Shown: piece by piece, positions 32,951 through 44,585 of the stretch | Position numbering within the stretch: the stretch's first letter is position 1 | Layout: each line of letters opens with the position of its first letter | Source: Heligmosomoides polygyrus polygyrus | Taxonomy: Eukaryota; Nematoda; Chromadorea; Rhabditida; Heligmosomidae | DNA length: 64,000 nucleotides | Assembly (NCBI GenBank): GCA_947396885.1 | Contig: OX377202.1 | Span: forward strand, 27,891,407 to 27,955,406 | Direction: 5' to 3' | Notes under the pieces: model-generated | The model's input: the letters and a program-made list of their open reading frames with translations, nothing else | Database searches by the model: none | Told to the model about the DNA's origin: nothing | Made by a program: the position numbers and the translations under genes

Positions 32951-35363
32951 CATCGCATCTTTCATCTATTGTAATGTTGAATGAGGTCATACTAGGTTAA
33001 CGGTTTTATTTTGATGATACAATTGTATTAGAGAATAGGATATCTATTTAATTTTCATTTGTAAAATTTAGTGGTTAGTGCATTAGTTAAAACACAAAAA
33101 TATAACCTATTACTGCACTAACAGTATCTTTCTCTTGCCTTCTTCACTGGTGAACCTCGGGGTAATTAATTGTAAACATGTTTTTGTATGAAGATACGGG
33201 ATATGAGGCGAAACAAAACATGCTTAATGTTATTGTCGTCATTGTTTTGGTTGTTATTGTTTTTTTGCTTGTGATTGTTGTGATGTTGTGATATTGAGGT
33301 TATGCCGTTGAGAAATTATGGAATTGTGAGTGACTTGAAGTACAGATATGCACCTTATTCTATCTAATTCTATTTGATTCAATGTTGATCTGTTAAAGAA
33401 CTGTGAGATTTTGAATATTTTTACATATAGCTTTTCAACTGATTCTATTTATTGTTTTTTAAAAGATCTATCCTATCGCGGGGACTATCGTCAAGATGGT
33501 GCTTGTCCAATGATTAAGCGTCGTAGTACGTTGCTTTTGAAGTTCTTGATGGGTGGCTGGAAGTCGCCGTGTACATTTGGATCCATTACATTGATGAGGA
33601 CACGATACCGACTCAATAGATGCTTCGGTTTATGGTTTTGAAAAGGAAGAAGACCGTGAAGACAACCATCGTCGAAGCAATGTCGTGGAATGGTAAAAAT
33701 CAAATTCAAAACCAAATTCTTAGCGTGTGCTTAACCATAACACGTTTGAGGCTTCGATGTTTACACTTGCGTGTTGGGGACATGGACTCCGGTAGGGAAA
33801 CTTACAGTGTATTATGCTACTGGAGTGGGTAGTAAAGGCTTACCAATCTCACACATGGACCGATGACATAAATTTTTGCTGGGCTACTGACAAGAGAAGG
33901 AAAAACGACTGCAAATGGAATAGACCTAAAACTGACACTGAATATCACAGCAATACGAAGCTATTGCAGCAAATTCCTCGGCACACCCCAACGGAGTTAT
34001 GGTATTGCGCTCGTCATCAATGTGGAAGCAGAACTTGAGCTGTTCCAAAAGTCCGTGACGTTGTCGTCTGCGAGCTCAGTCACTGACGTAGTGGAATGGC
34101 CACCGCCGAAAACATGCAGAAGAACGACCGTGTAGCTACCAACTGTAACAGCACCTTGAAGTGTATCAGAAAATCGAAGGATGGAGGCGTGTCACTGCCT
34201 CAAAGCGTGTCACTGGTACCTACGGTGGTGGCAAAGATATTTAAGGTATGAACAGAGAAGAAAATATCGTCGAAAATGAACAAGATCTAGGTCTCCTTCC
34301 ACGGTTGGAATGTTTAGTTGTGCTTATCATGTTCACTTTAAAAGCTTTAGACCAAATTCTCATTACGCCACGAAGGAGACAGCCAGACCCTGACCCCGTG
34401 TTCATCTCTAGCTGTAGACTTGCACCGATTTCAGATGCAAACACGCACACAACGTACCCAGAAAAAACAGTCCCATTGGAACCAACGAGAAGAGATCGGT
34501 GCGATTCACCACCGCAGCAGCCAGTGCCGCATGCTGAAAGAATAACCATTTCTGTAGTCCTTCGTCACACTTCATTTTTCAGTTAGATGGTCCAAATGTT
34601 TTCTGAAAGCTCAATGGGAAGAATTGTTCATTTCGTATTGGTCCGCTCAGCCATACAGGGGCTGATAGAATCTAATCATTGTCCTCTCCTAATAAACTCA
34701 CCTCGTCTCATGTGCTTCTGATAACTTCTCCTCTCTAGCCCAATAGCCCTTTTAAAAAATTTCCGTTTTACGCATAATTTTTAACACAGAAAAGTCTAAG
34801 CAACTCGGTATTTCTGCCCTGATCATTGTCGTACAGGATGCTCAAACTGAACACTTCTCTAGTCGAGTATAACACTTTTCAGACTAAGACGGGCACTTCA
34901 CGAAGCAAGCTGGCGCATTTGAAATCAAATATGGAACATCTTCCGCGTGGAAAAGAGCGCCTTCTTGATTAAAGCGACACTTTCTAAGGACGTGGGAATA
35001 ATTTTTTGTCCAATAAAAATATAGCATGCCAACATGATATCAAAAGCTTTACATTTGCCCAAAAGGTGAACACGCAGCTTGAAATATTATGAATGCTTTA
35101 TTTTTCAAGGAGAATTATTGTTTTGTTTCCTATATTAAGCGCAAGAAGGAAGCTATTTTTAGTGGTAAAAATAGGGTGCGCTATGTTAGTAACCACAAAG
35201 TACATAAAGGGAGGGCGGGGCCAACAGTCTGATCCTACTAGGTTGGTCCCGTTTACAACCACGCGGAAGAGCGGTCAGCATGGCTCTAGCATCAATTGCT
35301 TCCCAAGGACAGATCGCAAACTGCATTTTCGGGACACGCCGTTAAGGGAACTGGAAAGGAGTT
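32951..35363. other. No confident gene; weak coding patches
   Basis: Short open patches on the plus strand have ordinary protein-like composition: about 33990-34130 (FLGTPQRSYGIALVINVEAE), about 34097-34246 ending IFK at a GTATGA donor-like site, and 34248-34586 with a hydrophobic stretch LECLVVLIMFTLKAL. The frames do not join with clear splice sites, so I do not call a gene. Confidence 0.3.
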
Positions 35364-35472
35364 GTTGTAACGATGTTTCGTTGCGATCAAAACTCTAGCG
35401 TCAGGCGGGACTAGAGCCCACACCTCTACAGATCGAGCAAAAATGCTCTACGCCATTACACCACCGACGGTA
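35364..35472 (-). repeat. tRNA-derived repeat, second SINE-like family, copy 2
   Basis: On the minus strand it reads GGTGGTGTAATGGCGTAGAG, then GGGCTCTAGTCCCGCCTGAC and GAAACATCGTTACAAC, the same order as 31163-31275. Confidence 0.6.
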
Positions 35473-36740
35473 CTCACTTGATTGGTAGAGAAACGCTATC
35501 TATGCCTCAGAATATAGCGAACAAAGATTGGACAGCTTACACCGCCTGCCGGATATGTCGGGATATGGGTGTGCATCAGCAGGAACCGTTTAGCTGAAGG
35601 TCAAATCATTCGAGTCATTTTCTTTAAGCCTCCAGTGGCTGGTGGCTGCTACTGAGGATGCAAGTTTTTGAAATCAGGATATGATGTCACGACACACCTC
35701 ACATATAGCAGTGCTCGAACTTCGTAAATTTCGTCAGACTATGACTGACATGATGTACGTGATGTGAGCAGCTATTATTATACTTCACTGACTCTCTGAA
35801 CATCAAACTTTAGTCGCTGTACTATCATTGGAAATTCTCCGTTTTTGCTGATCCACGCCTGTATATTTTGAAGCACAACACCTCACCGCACGATTTGCGT
35901 GGCAGTAAACATCCGTTTTGACACAAAAAAGATGAGACATTACAAGTTTGGTGTTTTTAAGGACTTCGGCAGCAGTCTGGTGTGTTTAATACGCGCTGTA
36001 AAGGAAATCAGCTACGTGTTTTGATAGTGATTGCATCATATGCCTAGACATTTCATAGACAAGAAACATCTAGAAGACGCTCGCTTTGATTTAGGAGGTA
36101 TTTAGTTTGATTACAAGAGCGTCAAATGTGCTTTGAAGGGTGTCCATTTTGCACTTTGAAGTTTCACTCTGATGTGGAAAGGGTCCAGTTTGACCAGAGG
36201 ATGGCATATAAGGAAAGCGTGCGAATTCAGAGCGAGATAGAGAACTGGGCCTCAATTTTTGCCTTCTTTGGTTTACGTTATCGAAGAGGTGATGATTTTG
36301 AGTTTACCACGAGTCTCTATAGGCAAACACTCAAAACATGGCCACGGAAATGCAGATACATACTGCTACAGTCAAAACTCTCGTGATGGCCCCTCGACTT
36401 ACTCTTGTTAGTGCCTGCCTGCGCAATTTCTCAGTTTCTGATATGTGTCCCTTGACAGTGCTGCATATCCGTTACGACGAATTATTGCACAATTGAGAAT
36501 CAAAGGAGACCTTTAGATGTAGTGGTTCTGCATGAAATTCCTGAGACTGGAGGGCTACCAAAGGTTATCCTTCGAAGCGCTTCGGAGAGACCTTTGCAGA
36601 TGGTCGTCTGAACCAATTGTGATTATGAGATGCACGCAATATCATTCGAAAGCCAGAAGTGAACGATAAGGAAGGAACGAGGGACATAGCGGTCATGATT
36701 GACTCTCAATCCGTTTCATCTCCTTTATATGTCTCGAATG
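35473..36740. other. No gene recognised
   Basis: An 86-codon plus-strand frame at 36126-36386 (CPFCTLKFHSDVERVQ) has no splice context or family resemblance that I trust. Confidence 0.4.
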
Positions 36741-36749
36741 CATTGTAAT

Positions 36750-37180
36750 GCATCCAGAGAAAGCTCAGGCCCGTTTTCTTCGCCGACAACACCGTCCTGG
36801 TCGCCGATAGGGTGGAGGAGATGGAGGGGGATGCAGCTAGGAAGAAAACTTTGCATCGGACTGCATCTGAACTCAAGGCTCATAAGCTCTCAACAGTGCA
36901 GTGAACCCACCTTGAAATGTCAGGAAGGGGCAAATGAGAAGACGCAGCCATTTGGATACCTCAAGCACATATGACGTAACCGAGAAAGCAAATGTTGACC
37001 AGAATGTCAGAGAAATGGTATGAGCGGTTAGGACCAGTTGGAAGGAAATCATTGGCGATCGTAAGTGTTCCAGAAGGCCTGCTGATTGGAACAGTAACTA
37101 AGCTGGTTCTCAGATGAAACGTTCAGAAAGCAAGAAACAAACGGTTTTATGCGATTCTGTAGTTTGGCAGCTACAAATGG
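36750..37180 (+). pseudogene. Fossil of a LINE reverse transcriptase
   Basis: The plus strand reads FFADNTVLVADRVEEMEGDA, the FADD block of an RTE-like RT with Asp changed to Asn, followed by much-mutated remains of the thumb region (words like DVN/QNVREMV and TSWKEIIGDRKCS). It resembles the family of the intact copy at 41-42 kb. Many shifts and stops; an old fragment. Confidence 0.6.
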
Positions 37181-38130
37181 AGATCCAGTTACCGCTTGAT
37201 GCCATAATTCCAGTGGTCGCGAAGGAATTTGTCTGACTAAGCATCAAATTCTTGTGCTTCGTTCTCCAGATCAACCGCGAGTAACAAAATCACCCGGAAG
37301 CAAGGTGATATGTACTTCGTGCCCTCTGTTTCCTTGAGCCTCCTCGCGTTCCTTGAGCGACTACACGAGCCGAGCGACCGTTTACTAGAATGCTACTTAC
37401 TAGTCGATTTCAAAATAAGGCAACCTCGAAATCTCACTAATGCAACTACTAACTAGGTGGCAAAATGGTCCTCTCATAAAGGTGCTTAACTGTGTAGAGA
37501 ATTACTTTAATCTGTGTTTCTTGTTCCCTGAGCGTTAGCTGTCTTTCAAACAACGAGCACTCAAGGATAGGATAAGACCTATCTCCTTTTAAGACTGATC
37601 TCTGTAGGAACCTACAGCGAACTGGCCTGCAGAGCGTGAAAAGACAGAGCAAAACCAAAGCCTCAGATATAGCTTAGAAAATGAGGAAGGCGTTTCCTAA
37701 AAAATTATCTTCGATCCCCATGCCTTAGATACTAGTTACCTACGGCTTAGGATGGTGTTGTAGGATGAAGACAGTGAAGCTTAAAAAACTTGGCGGTTCT
37801 TTTTAGAAGGACCCTGCGGCGTTCATTCGGACTACGTGCCAACGACGTTTTTATGTGAGGAATCATGCCTAGTTGAGCACCGTAGTAGTAGTTAACTCGC
37901 TGCTGAGATGCTCATTTTCAGTTTTCTCGACAAATTTACCGCTGCTAATTTATTACCGCTGCTTCAGGCAAGACCTGTAATCTGGGAAGAGCGACAGTAA
38001 CTGGGAGAAAGAATTTCGCCCAACGCATACACACTCGCTAATCCAGTACGATGTCTTTGCTATTTTCCTTTGCAAATTCAACTGTAGTTTAGCGAAATGG
38101 AACTTAACGGAACAGCAGAACTCACCATTT

Positions 38131-38266
38131 TCAGCCGAGTCTGGAGGCGAAATGGCTGTAGTCATGGAGATCTGAGGGAAGATCTCCCCGGCCACACTTT
38201 TTATTGGGAAATTGCCTCCATTCTTTATGTAAATCAACACTTGCGGTTTCGTTACTCTCTATCCTT
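38131..38266 (-). CDS. Predicted last exon: cytoplasmic tail of membrane protein
   Basis: Begins after an AACATTCAG acceptor; the first base completes the split codon left by the exon at 39021, and the frame stays open for 44 codons to TGA. It encodes a hydrophilic tail: RIESNETASVDLHKEW, a Lys-Cys-Gly stretch, and DLHDYSHFASRLG at the end. With the previous exon it gives a hydrophobic segment followed by Arg-Arg, as expected for a stop-transfer anchor. A donor-like GTGAGT just past the stop leaves room for alternative splicing. The call rests on phase and splice signals only. Confidence 0.4.
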
Positions 38267-39020
38267 CTGAATGTTAGCGTACTTTGAACAAACCTTTTTA
38301 ACACAGAGTACCACCTTGCAGCAGTGGTGTGTTTTTTGGACACTGCCTCCTGCCTCCTCTAGGAAGCGTTAGTAAGCCATAACAATGACCACATTGAGTT
38401 ATTATTTCAACTTGCATGCAAAGAATGAGGCTTCTAACGAGACGTGAACCTCCACCTCCCTGTTTAGAGGTTCTTTAGCCCTGCACCCCTGAACTGCGTG
38501 GGAATCCCATGGTGCCCGTGCCTTCATTTCCCATTTCTCGTTCATGTTCCACAAAAAGGATCGCAAACTCCAATTCCGTATTCGCTCGGAATTTTTGGTT
38601 AGGCTAATTTTTCTCATTTTTCTCGTGATTTTTCAATGCTTAAAGAAAACTACTACTTCTGCTACTAATTCTCTTCTTGGTCACAGTTATCGTGACCTCT
38701 GCCTTAGTTCTAATTTTAGCTGTAATTTTCAAACAATTGAGAGGCAGCTCCATCAAAGCATCGAATTTTTATTCTCCTCTTTACAAAACGTCGCAATCAA
38801 GGTGCTAGAATTCTGTACATGTAGTCATTTAACCTCATATTAACAGTCAGACTTAATAACCACAATCGATACAACAAAATGATCAATGCATCTTAAATCA
38901 GCATCCTCGTAGAAAAATAAGTGAAAATGCGGAAGAAATCTTTTTTCGTACTAAACATCTCGCACGATACCGGCAATAAATTTTAAGTACAATAAATATT
39001 ACTGAAAAAATCACGGCTAC

Positions 39021-39256
39021 CTAAAGGAGCAGGCGGTTGCTACTGCTATGGTGATCCATATAGAATAAGGTAACGGAGCCGGGTTAGGCTGCGTTCGATA
39101 GCCTTCTTCGGAGCAGAGCCGGCTGGTCGTGTTGCGGAAGCTGAAGCGTGGATCCTCTGTCAGCGACGACGGTAGACGTATCTCCACACAACGACGAATG
39201 TCGTACACCTCGTTCGGATTCAGTCCGTCGACGACAAGGCGTTTCTTCTCTCCTGC
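39021..39256 (-). CDS. Predicted exon: fibronectin-III-like segment and start of a membrane anchor
   Basis: Acceptor GTTATCTAG, donor AG/GTAGCC, 236 bp, open throughout. It encodes KRLVVDGLNPNEVYDIRRC, the L..L.P...Y.I pattern of the end of an FnIII domain, then a Cys-bearing loop (TTSRLCSEEGYRTQP) and a Pro-rich neck leading to YSIWITIAVATACSF. It starts in phase 0, matching the end of the exon at 43439, and ends with two bases of a split codon. Codon and base composition are richer in GC than the surrounding DNA. FnIII is my reading of the pattern. Likely a surface receptor or adhesion protein of the host. Confidence 0.55.
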
Positions 39257-39777
39257 CTAGATAACAGATCTTTCAACTTTCCAGGGGTAATCAAGGAATC
39301 CGAACAAAATAGTCCGTGGAGAAGTTTTTCACACTAATTTGGCCTTTAGGAGATTAGTGACTTATTGAGCTGATCTGGCCAATAGCTGACTGGATAGAAG
39401 AAAATGGATGACTGCAGTTATCAATTTTTCTTTCAGCTTGTTCAGTTGTAGTTTTCATTTAGTCTATATAAAATAATATTAGTGTTGATGGTCCGTTGGT
39501 CTATTCATGGTAAAGTTATACACTCATCGTCAGTTGCTGTCCCTATCGCAATAAGCTAGCTTCTCTGTTTTTTTCTGTTTTCTACTTTGATGTTTTAGAT
39601 GTTATCACGCCTAACCCCCTTATTTAATTTTCTATAACAGCAGTTTTTGTAAACTTTGTGTGTTCCATGATCTGTGTTTGTGCGCACGTGTAGTGCATTA
39701 AGTAAACAAATAAATCATCCACAACCTCGTTATGACCTCTGCCCCATCCACCTACATGAAAGCCGACCCTTTGATAA

Positions 39778-40065
39778 GGACCAGGATAAAGGATAAAGAA
39801 TGGCGTTACTCAATCCCTCTTGTGATGCGCCACGCATTCCATTTCTATGGAATGTCGTGGAGGTGATTTGGATGCGTATTTGGCCCCACAATGACTAGCG
39901 GTGGCCAGCCGATGAACAAGTCAGCGCTTTATCCTTCCCACCCAAGTCTGGTACCAATTCACCGACCCAGGAGGAATGGAAGGCTTGAAATCCAAACCAA
40001 GAACCTGGTATCGGGTGCAAGCGACGGCTGGCACCTCTTACGAGTGCCCTACACGAGCCTCTAAC
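39778..40065 (-). repeat. tRNA-derived SINE (family B)
   Basis: A nearly full copy in minus orientation. On the plus strand its tail (GGATAAAGGATAAAGAATGG) is at the left, then GCCACGCATTCC and GTGGAGGTGATTTGGATGCG, and the tRNA-like head is at the right (CCTGGTATCGGGTGC, weakly preserved). In the SINE's own sense the best copies have an A box TGGCGCAGTCGG, a B box GGTTCGGATTTC, a roughly 230-bp body and a (TTTATCC)n tail, the layout of a pol III-transcribed SINE. Confidence 0.8.
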
Positions 40066-40344
40066 TGACTTTTTGATAAGTGTTTAAAATGTTATAGAAC
40101 TCTTCCTAGTAATGGAAAACATCACAATAAGAAGGCAGAAGATTGTTCGAGCTCTGGTTACAGAAGAGGCTCTATAAATTTATAGGAATGCTAGCCGGCG
40201 CTGCTGACTACCTCAACTGCATCAATTTGTTGTATTTGCTAAAAATATCATCTACCAAGGTAGGTTGTTTATTACATACACAGCGCTAGCGCATTTTGGA
40301 CGAATTCTTCCAGTTGTGAATCCACTGCTTAGGCTCCACCAACA

Positions 40345-40790
40345 AGATAAATGGCGGCGTTAGTTAATCCCTGTGTGGGGAAAGCCACGCACTCTACTTC
40401 TACGATATATCGTGGAGGCGATTTGAAACGTATTTGGTCTACACAGTGACTTGCAGTGACGAGCCGATGAAAGACTCTATGTCTGATCCTTCACGGACAA
40501 ATCTGGTACCAGTAGACTTGTCCAGATGGGATGCAAGGCATGTCTGACCTGGGGCCGGATTCATCAACAATTAAGCCCGTGGGTATGCGGAGTATAAAGG
40601 AAGAGATAAGATAAGACTCACGAGAGATAAGGTAAGAGTCAGAGACGCAGGCTTCATCGTGGGTATCTCTACCCCCTATACCCGCGGGTTAGTAGCTGAT
40701 GAATCCGGCCCCTGGGCGGAAAATCCGAAGCAAGGACTTGAAATCGGATGTACGATACAGCTGGCGCCTCCTCCGTCTGCGCCCTTGGCC
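40345..40790 (-). repeat. SINE family B, split by a MITE
   Basis: The body (GCCACGCACTCTACTTCTAC, GTGGAGGCGATTTGAAACG) runs to 40551, is interrupted by a 160-bp MITE, and resumes at 40712 with the tRNA-like head (CGCCTCCTCCGTCTGCGCC). Confidence 0.8.
40552..40711. mobile_element. PIF/Harbinger-type MITE nested in a SINE
   Basis: Termini GGGCCGGATTCATCA and TGATGAATCCGGCCC, with CTG on both sides (40549-40551, 40712-40714). The interrupted SINE gives the empty-site sequence ACCTGGGCGG, so the borders are certain. The 3-bp CWG duplication and the GGGCC end fit Harbinger. The interior has GATAAG words in several copies. Confidence 0.9.
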
Positions 40791-40965
40791 CAATAATACA
40801 CCCTACAAATTGCTGTGACCAGTCGATAGCCCAGCATACGCCTCGTTCCTACCAGAGCAGTCTGGTACCAATTCATCAACTGATAGCCAGCGCACCTCGT
40901 TACATGAGCCTCGATTACATATGGAGTTACATTTATTATTTGTCACTGTTAGTAGCTATTCCTTA

Positions 40966-42218
40966 TCTAAAACTGATCTCACACACGATGAAGATCTACG
41001 AACGACTGGTAGACTCAAGGCTGAGGGAGATGGTACCCATCTCCCAGGTGCAGTGGGGCTTCATGCCTGAGAGGTCCACCACAGACGCCATGTTCATCGC
41101 TCGTCAGGTGATGGAGAAATATCGGGAGAAACGAAAACCCTGCTACCTGGCATTCCTGGATCTGGAGAAGGCCTACGACAGGCTAGCTCGGGCCGTAATC
41201 TGGAATGCCCTTCGAGGGAGGGGTGTCCCGGAACGTCTGATCACGGTCATAAGGGACATGTACGAGGGCTCGAAAGCGGCGATACGAACTCCACACGGGG
41301 TGACAAGGAAAGTGGACATCACAGTGGGGGTACACCAAGGGTCGGCTCTGAGCCCGTTCCTCTTCCTGCTGACGCTTGACTCTATAGTGAATCACCTTGA
41401 GGAACGCCCTCTCAGAACGATCCTCTACGCGGACGACATCGCCCTAGTAGCCGACAACCAGGAGGAGCTGGAGGAGAAGGTGCAGCTGTGGCAGAGAGCC
41501 CTTGCGGACAACGGCCTACGGCTGAACGTGAAGAAGACGAAGTTCATCAGCTCTGAGCAGTGCGCTGGATCGATCCTAGACTGCCACGGGGAAACGATCG
41601 AGAAGGTGGAAGAATTCCGCTACCTCGGAAGTGACCTATCCGAGGAAGGAAGTGTGGACCAGGCGGTCAGGGGACGGATAAACGCAGCCTGGCTCAAGTG
41701 GAGGGAGTCCACAGGGATCCTCTGCGACCGTAGATGCTCCAGGACGCTCAAAGGCAAGCTCTATAGAACAGTTGTAAGACCTGCCCTCCTCTACGGCAGT
41801 GAGTGCTGGGCCCTGGGTAAGGCGCAGGAGCGGCAACTGCACGCGGCAGAGATGAGGATGCTGAGGTGTGCATGTGGATGGACCCGTCGGGACAGGGTGC
41901 GAAACGAGGATGTTAGGGCAGTGATGAAGACTGCCCCGATCCAGCTGAAGATGAGGGAGCAGCGCCTAAGGTGGTACGGACACGTCCTCAGAAGGCCAGA
42001 GAATCACCCCGTAAGGTTGGCCCTAGATTACGAGGCACCCGGAAAGCGTCCGAGAGGAGCCCCTAGGAAAAGATGGAAGGACGTCATCAAGAGAGATCTC
42101 GCCGAAGTCGGCGCCACGGCAGATGACGCCCTTGATAGGATGAGGTGGCGACAGATCACAAGAACAGCGGACCCTGCGACTGCGCGGGACTAAACACTCA
42201 GGAGAAGAAGAAAGAAAG
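40966..42218 (+). mobile_element. 5'-truncated RTE-type LINE with 15-bp TSD
   Basis: The word AGTAGCTATTCCTTA lies on both sides (40951-40965 and 42219-42233), a perfect 15-bp target duplication. The element begins inside the reverse transcriptase frame and ends with a GAAGAAGAAAGAAAG tail after the stop. Truncation at the 5' end is normal for target-primed reverse transcription. Its coding frame is undamaged, so this is one of the youngest insertions here. It lies in an intron of the predicted membrane-protein gene, on the opposite strand. Confidence 0.95.
40975..42193 (+). CDS. LINE reverse transcriptase, C-terminal about 400 residues, open
   Basis: From SHTMKIYERLVDSRLRE the frame is uninterrupted to the stop at 42193. 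Blocks in order: QWGFMPERSTTDAMFIARQ, CYLAFLDLEKAYDRLARAV (first catalytic Asp), GVHQGSALSPFLFLLTLD, RTILYADDIALVAD (catalytic Asp pair), LNVKKTKFIS, EFRYLGSDLSEEG, RPALLYGSECWAL and a basic C-terminal region (RWYGHVLRRPENHP, GAPRKRWKD). Conventional translation from the first Met would start at 40748, but residues before about 76 come from the upstream SINE and the target site, so that start is not meaningful. The endonuclease and first RT block are missing, so it cannot retrotranspose alone. Confidence 0.95.
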
Positions 42219-42479
42219 AGTAGCTATTCCTTAGTGCTAGTAGCTAGTTCTTTCGCTTTCGTTTCAGAAAACAACAGAAGATGTAGAAAAGGCTTTCCAG
42301 GAACGTTTGCTGCGTCCCGAAAGTGAATGTTCAATGTAAGGACAAGAATGGAGGTCGCCGTCAACAATGCCATCATAAATTGATGCCTGGGGTCAACCAC
42401 TCAGCAATGTGGCAGATCTTGAACGAGCTCTGAACACGCAGTGAGACGAAGTGGGCGAAACAATGTCTGCCATATTTAC

Positions 42480-42615
42480 CAGATTCGACCAATGGCAATT
42501 CGACCCTGAAGGAACGAAAGGCTTGACTTGTCTGGGATTCGCATGAGACGAGCCTAAGTTCGATTCGTTGTTCTGAGTGAAACAAGGTGGCCTACCGACT
42601 GCGCCACATGCATCT
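42480..42615 (-). repeat. SINE family B variant, head part
   Basis: On the minus strand it starts ATGTGGCGCAGTCGGTAGGC, an A box, and later has AATCCCAGACAAGTCAAGCC and TTCCTTCAGGGTCG, comparable to the SINE body. Only the 5' part is present. Confidence 0.5.
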
Positions 42616-42749
42616 AATGCACGCTACGTCTAGTCTAATGTCGGTTGATGCTGAGGCAACAACAAGACAAAAGTGCTGGGAAAGGATTAACCATTCAATT
42701 CAGGGCTTCCGAGTCGTCTTCGCTCATATTCACCACCGAGATTTGTGTT

Positions 42750-43012
42750 CTGCATCGCCGTCTATTTTTCCTCGCCCAGGCCATCTAAGCCTTCCATCCT
42801 TCCGTGGGTGAATTAATAGCAGACTTGTCTGGGAGGGATCAAGCATTGACTTGTTCATCGGCTGGCTATTGTGTGGCCAAATACGCCCGTATGTCATTGT
42901 GTGGCCAAATACGCATTCAAATCGCCTCCACGACATCCCATAGAAGAAGAGTGCATGACGCATCCCAAAAGAAACTGAAATACCCCGTCCTTTATATTTT
43001 ATCATTTTTATC
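42750..43012 (+). repeat. SINE family B, plus orientation
   Basis: Body from CGCCCAGGCCATCTAAGCC through AGACTTGTCTGGGAGGGAT and TTGTTCATCGGCTGGC to CGCATTCAAATCGCCTCCAC and CCCCGTCCTTTATATTTTAT. The head with the A box is missing. A short internal duplication (GTGTGGCCAAATACGC twice) is visible at 42884-42918. Confidence 0.8.
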
Positions 43013-43438
43013 ACCTTCTAACAGCAAAGCTGGTCAAAGTAAGATACAAATACCAAGAGCTAGAACAAACGTCAAACCGGCATTTTTTGCACATCGCTGG
43101 TTTTAAGTTCCTAAAGTTTCCAAAATATCGCTGAACCCAATTCAATGAGGCAATACAAAAGACTTATTGGTCGGTATCTCCAAGCTTCTTAATAGCTTCT
43201 TATGAGCTTGGCAAATTATTCGCTTTTACGCATGCATTATCTAGTTGTCACTATTTGTGTTGTCCTATTCATTATCATGTTCTCTTTGTTTTCTGTGTTT
43301 GTTTTGACCCTCACGTACCAAATAAATAAATAAATCTCTTGAGGTTTGAGGCTCTTGAAATGCTGTTAGAGACGGAGCGTTACGCATAATGGCGGTTGAT
43401 AGTTTGGTGAAGTTCATTCGTGCTTGAAATAGACTCAC
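43013..43438. other. Intronic DNA, no separate gene
   Basis: Nothing recognised apart from an AATAAATAAATAAAT word at 43319-43333. Open frames on both strands are shadows of the exon at 43439. Confidence 0.4.
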
Positions 43439-43540
43439 CGAGATTGAGATGATCTGCACGTCCACCGTAGCTGACGACCGTTGAACTGTTGTGCTCAGTT
43501 CGATGTGTGAAGACGTTGGGAACGGGTAGCTGTCACCGGC
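43439..43540 (-). CDS. Predicted exon of the same membrane protein
   Basis: Exactly 34 codons between a strong acceptor (TTTTTGTATCAG) and donor (GTGAGT), phase 0 on both sides. It encodes AGDSYPFPTSSHIELSTTVQ and then ATVDVQIISIS, a Ser/Thr-rich, beta-strand-like stretch. The 4.2-kb intron to the next exon (39257-43438) holds a LINE, several SINEs and a MITE. Confidence 0.55.
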
Positions 43541-43797
43541 CTGATACAAAAAGGGGCTCATCTGACACATCTTTGGTCTTTTCGAACCACATTTTGTACA
43601 AAAGTAGGCCCAGTCAAAACATGAACTCCTTTCTCCAAAGATCACGCTACGCAGCGAAAAGGAGAAAACTGGGAGCATTTAGATGAATTGGAAGGTGAAG
43701 GTATGCAACAACACTATATTAAGTACTTTCTCAGGCACTCGTTCATCTTTGATAGAATGAGACGTGCAACAGAAGCGTGTCGCGACTTTGGCCCTAC

Positions 43798-43903
43798 CTT
43801 GATCCAATAGTCGATGCTGTCGTTCGAAGCCCGAGGCGACGAGCCTAAAATGAACTTGTCGGCACAGGCAGCGGTCAAGTCGTTCTCGCAAAGGATGTCG
43901 AGC
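43798..43903 (-). CDS. Predicted exon of the same membrane protein, Cys-bearing
   Basis: Acceptor GTAGCTTTTAG, donor AAG/GTAGGG, 106 bp (one base plus 35 codons), open. It encodes LDILCENDLTAACADKF and then ASNDSIDYWIK, with two cysteines that could pair. It ends in phase 0, fitting the exon at 43439 after a 257-bp intron. It needs a preceding exon ending two bases into a codon; I did not find that exon. The open frame continues upstream through a hydrophobic stretch (SSLVVLWLIPVHVLVAF), so an alternative upstream boundary is possible. Confidence 0.5.
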
Positions 43904-44585
43904 CTAAAAGCTACCAGAACGTGAACAGGTATCAACCACAACACTACTAAAGACGAACACCATTTTAAACACGTTTCAATAAAAATACAAAACGTTGAAG
44001 ACACAGAAAAATTTTCGCACCTGCATGTCTGACAGCCGTCTTGCAGCTTGTAGCAGATCACATACCAGTCCGGAATCGGCAGTGCTCCTAAAATGTCGTC
44101 CTTCTAGTATAGAATCCTGCTATTTAAAGGTTAGGAATGGCACTGTGCTATTCTTGGCACGTAAGGTAGTTCGCATCATCGCTTTGTTTCTCCACTAATC
44201 TCAGAAGTCCTAGGAGGCAAAATTAAGCATTATTTTAGCTCACTTTTACCTTGCCTTTGTTGGAAACTGTGCGACATGTCGGGCACACCGTAGTGGGGAT
44301 GAGCACTTCAGCCTATTCTTTTGATATCAACGGCGGAATTGAAATTGCACTATTTTACAAGGACAATACACTGATCTAGCCTACGGGAGCACCTTCCCAG
44401 GAAGCTCTTCAGTCGGGGGAAGCCGCCCGTTTGTGTTTGTTTCGCTTCTCTAGCAGTGCCTCCCACCGACTTGGAAATGTCCATTTTCCCTTTCGTAAAT
44501 TTTATTCGGCCATGTGTTATATAAAGATAAGGATAAAGGACGGCGTTATTCAATCCCTTTTGGGAAGCGCCACGCATTCTATGTA

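Noticed and set aside
33411..33715. Tc1-type transposase fragment (YRQDGA-like)
   Set aside because: RQDGA resembles the QDGAPAH block, but the following residues do not fit and no inverted ends were found.
40748..40974. First 76 codons of the 481-codon LINE frame
   Set aside because: They translate a SINE remnant and the target site upstream of the 15-bp duplication and only happen to be in frame with the RT.
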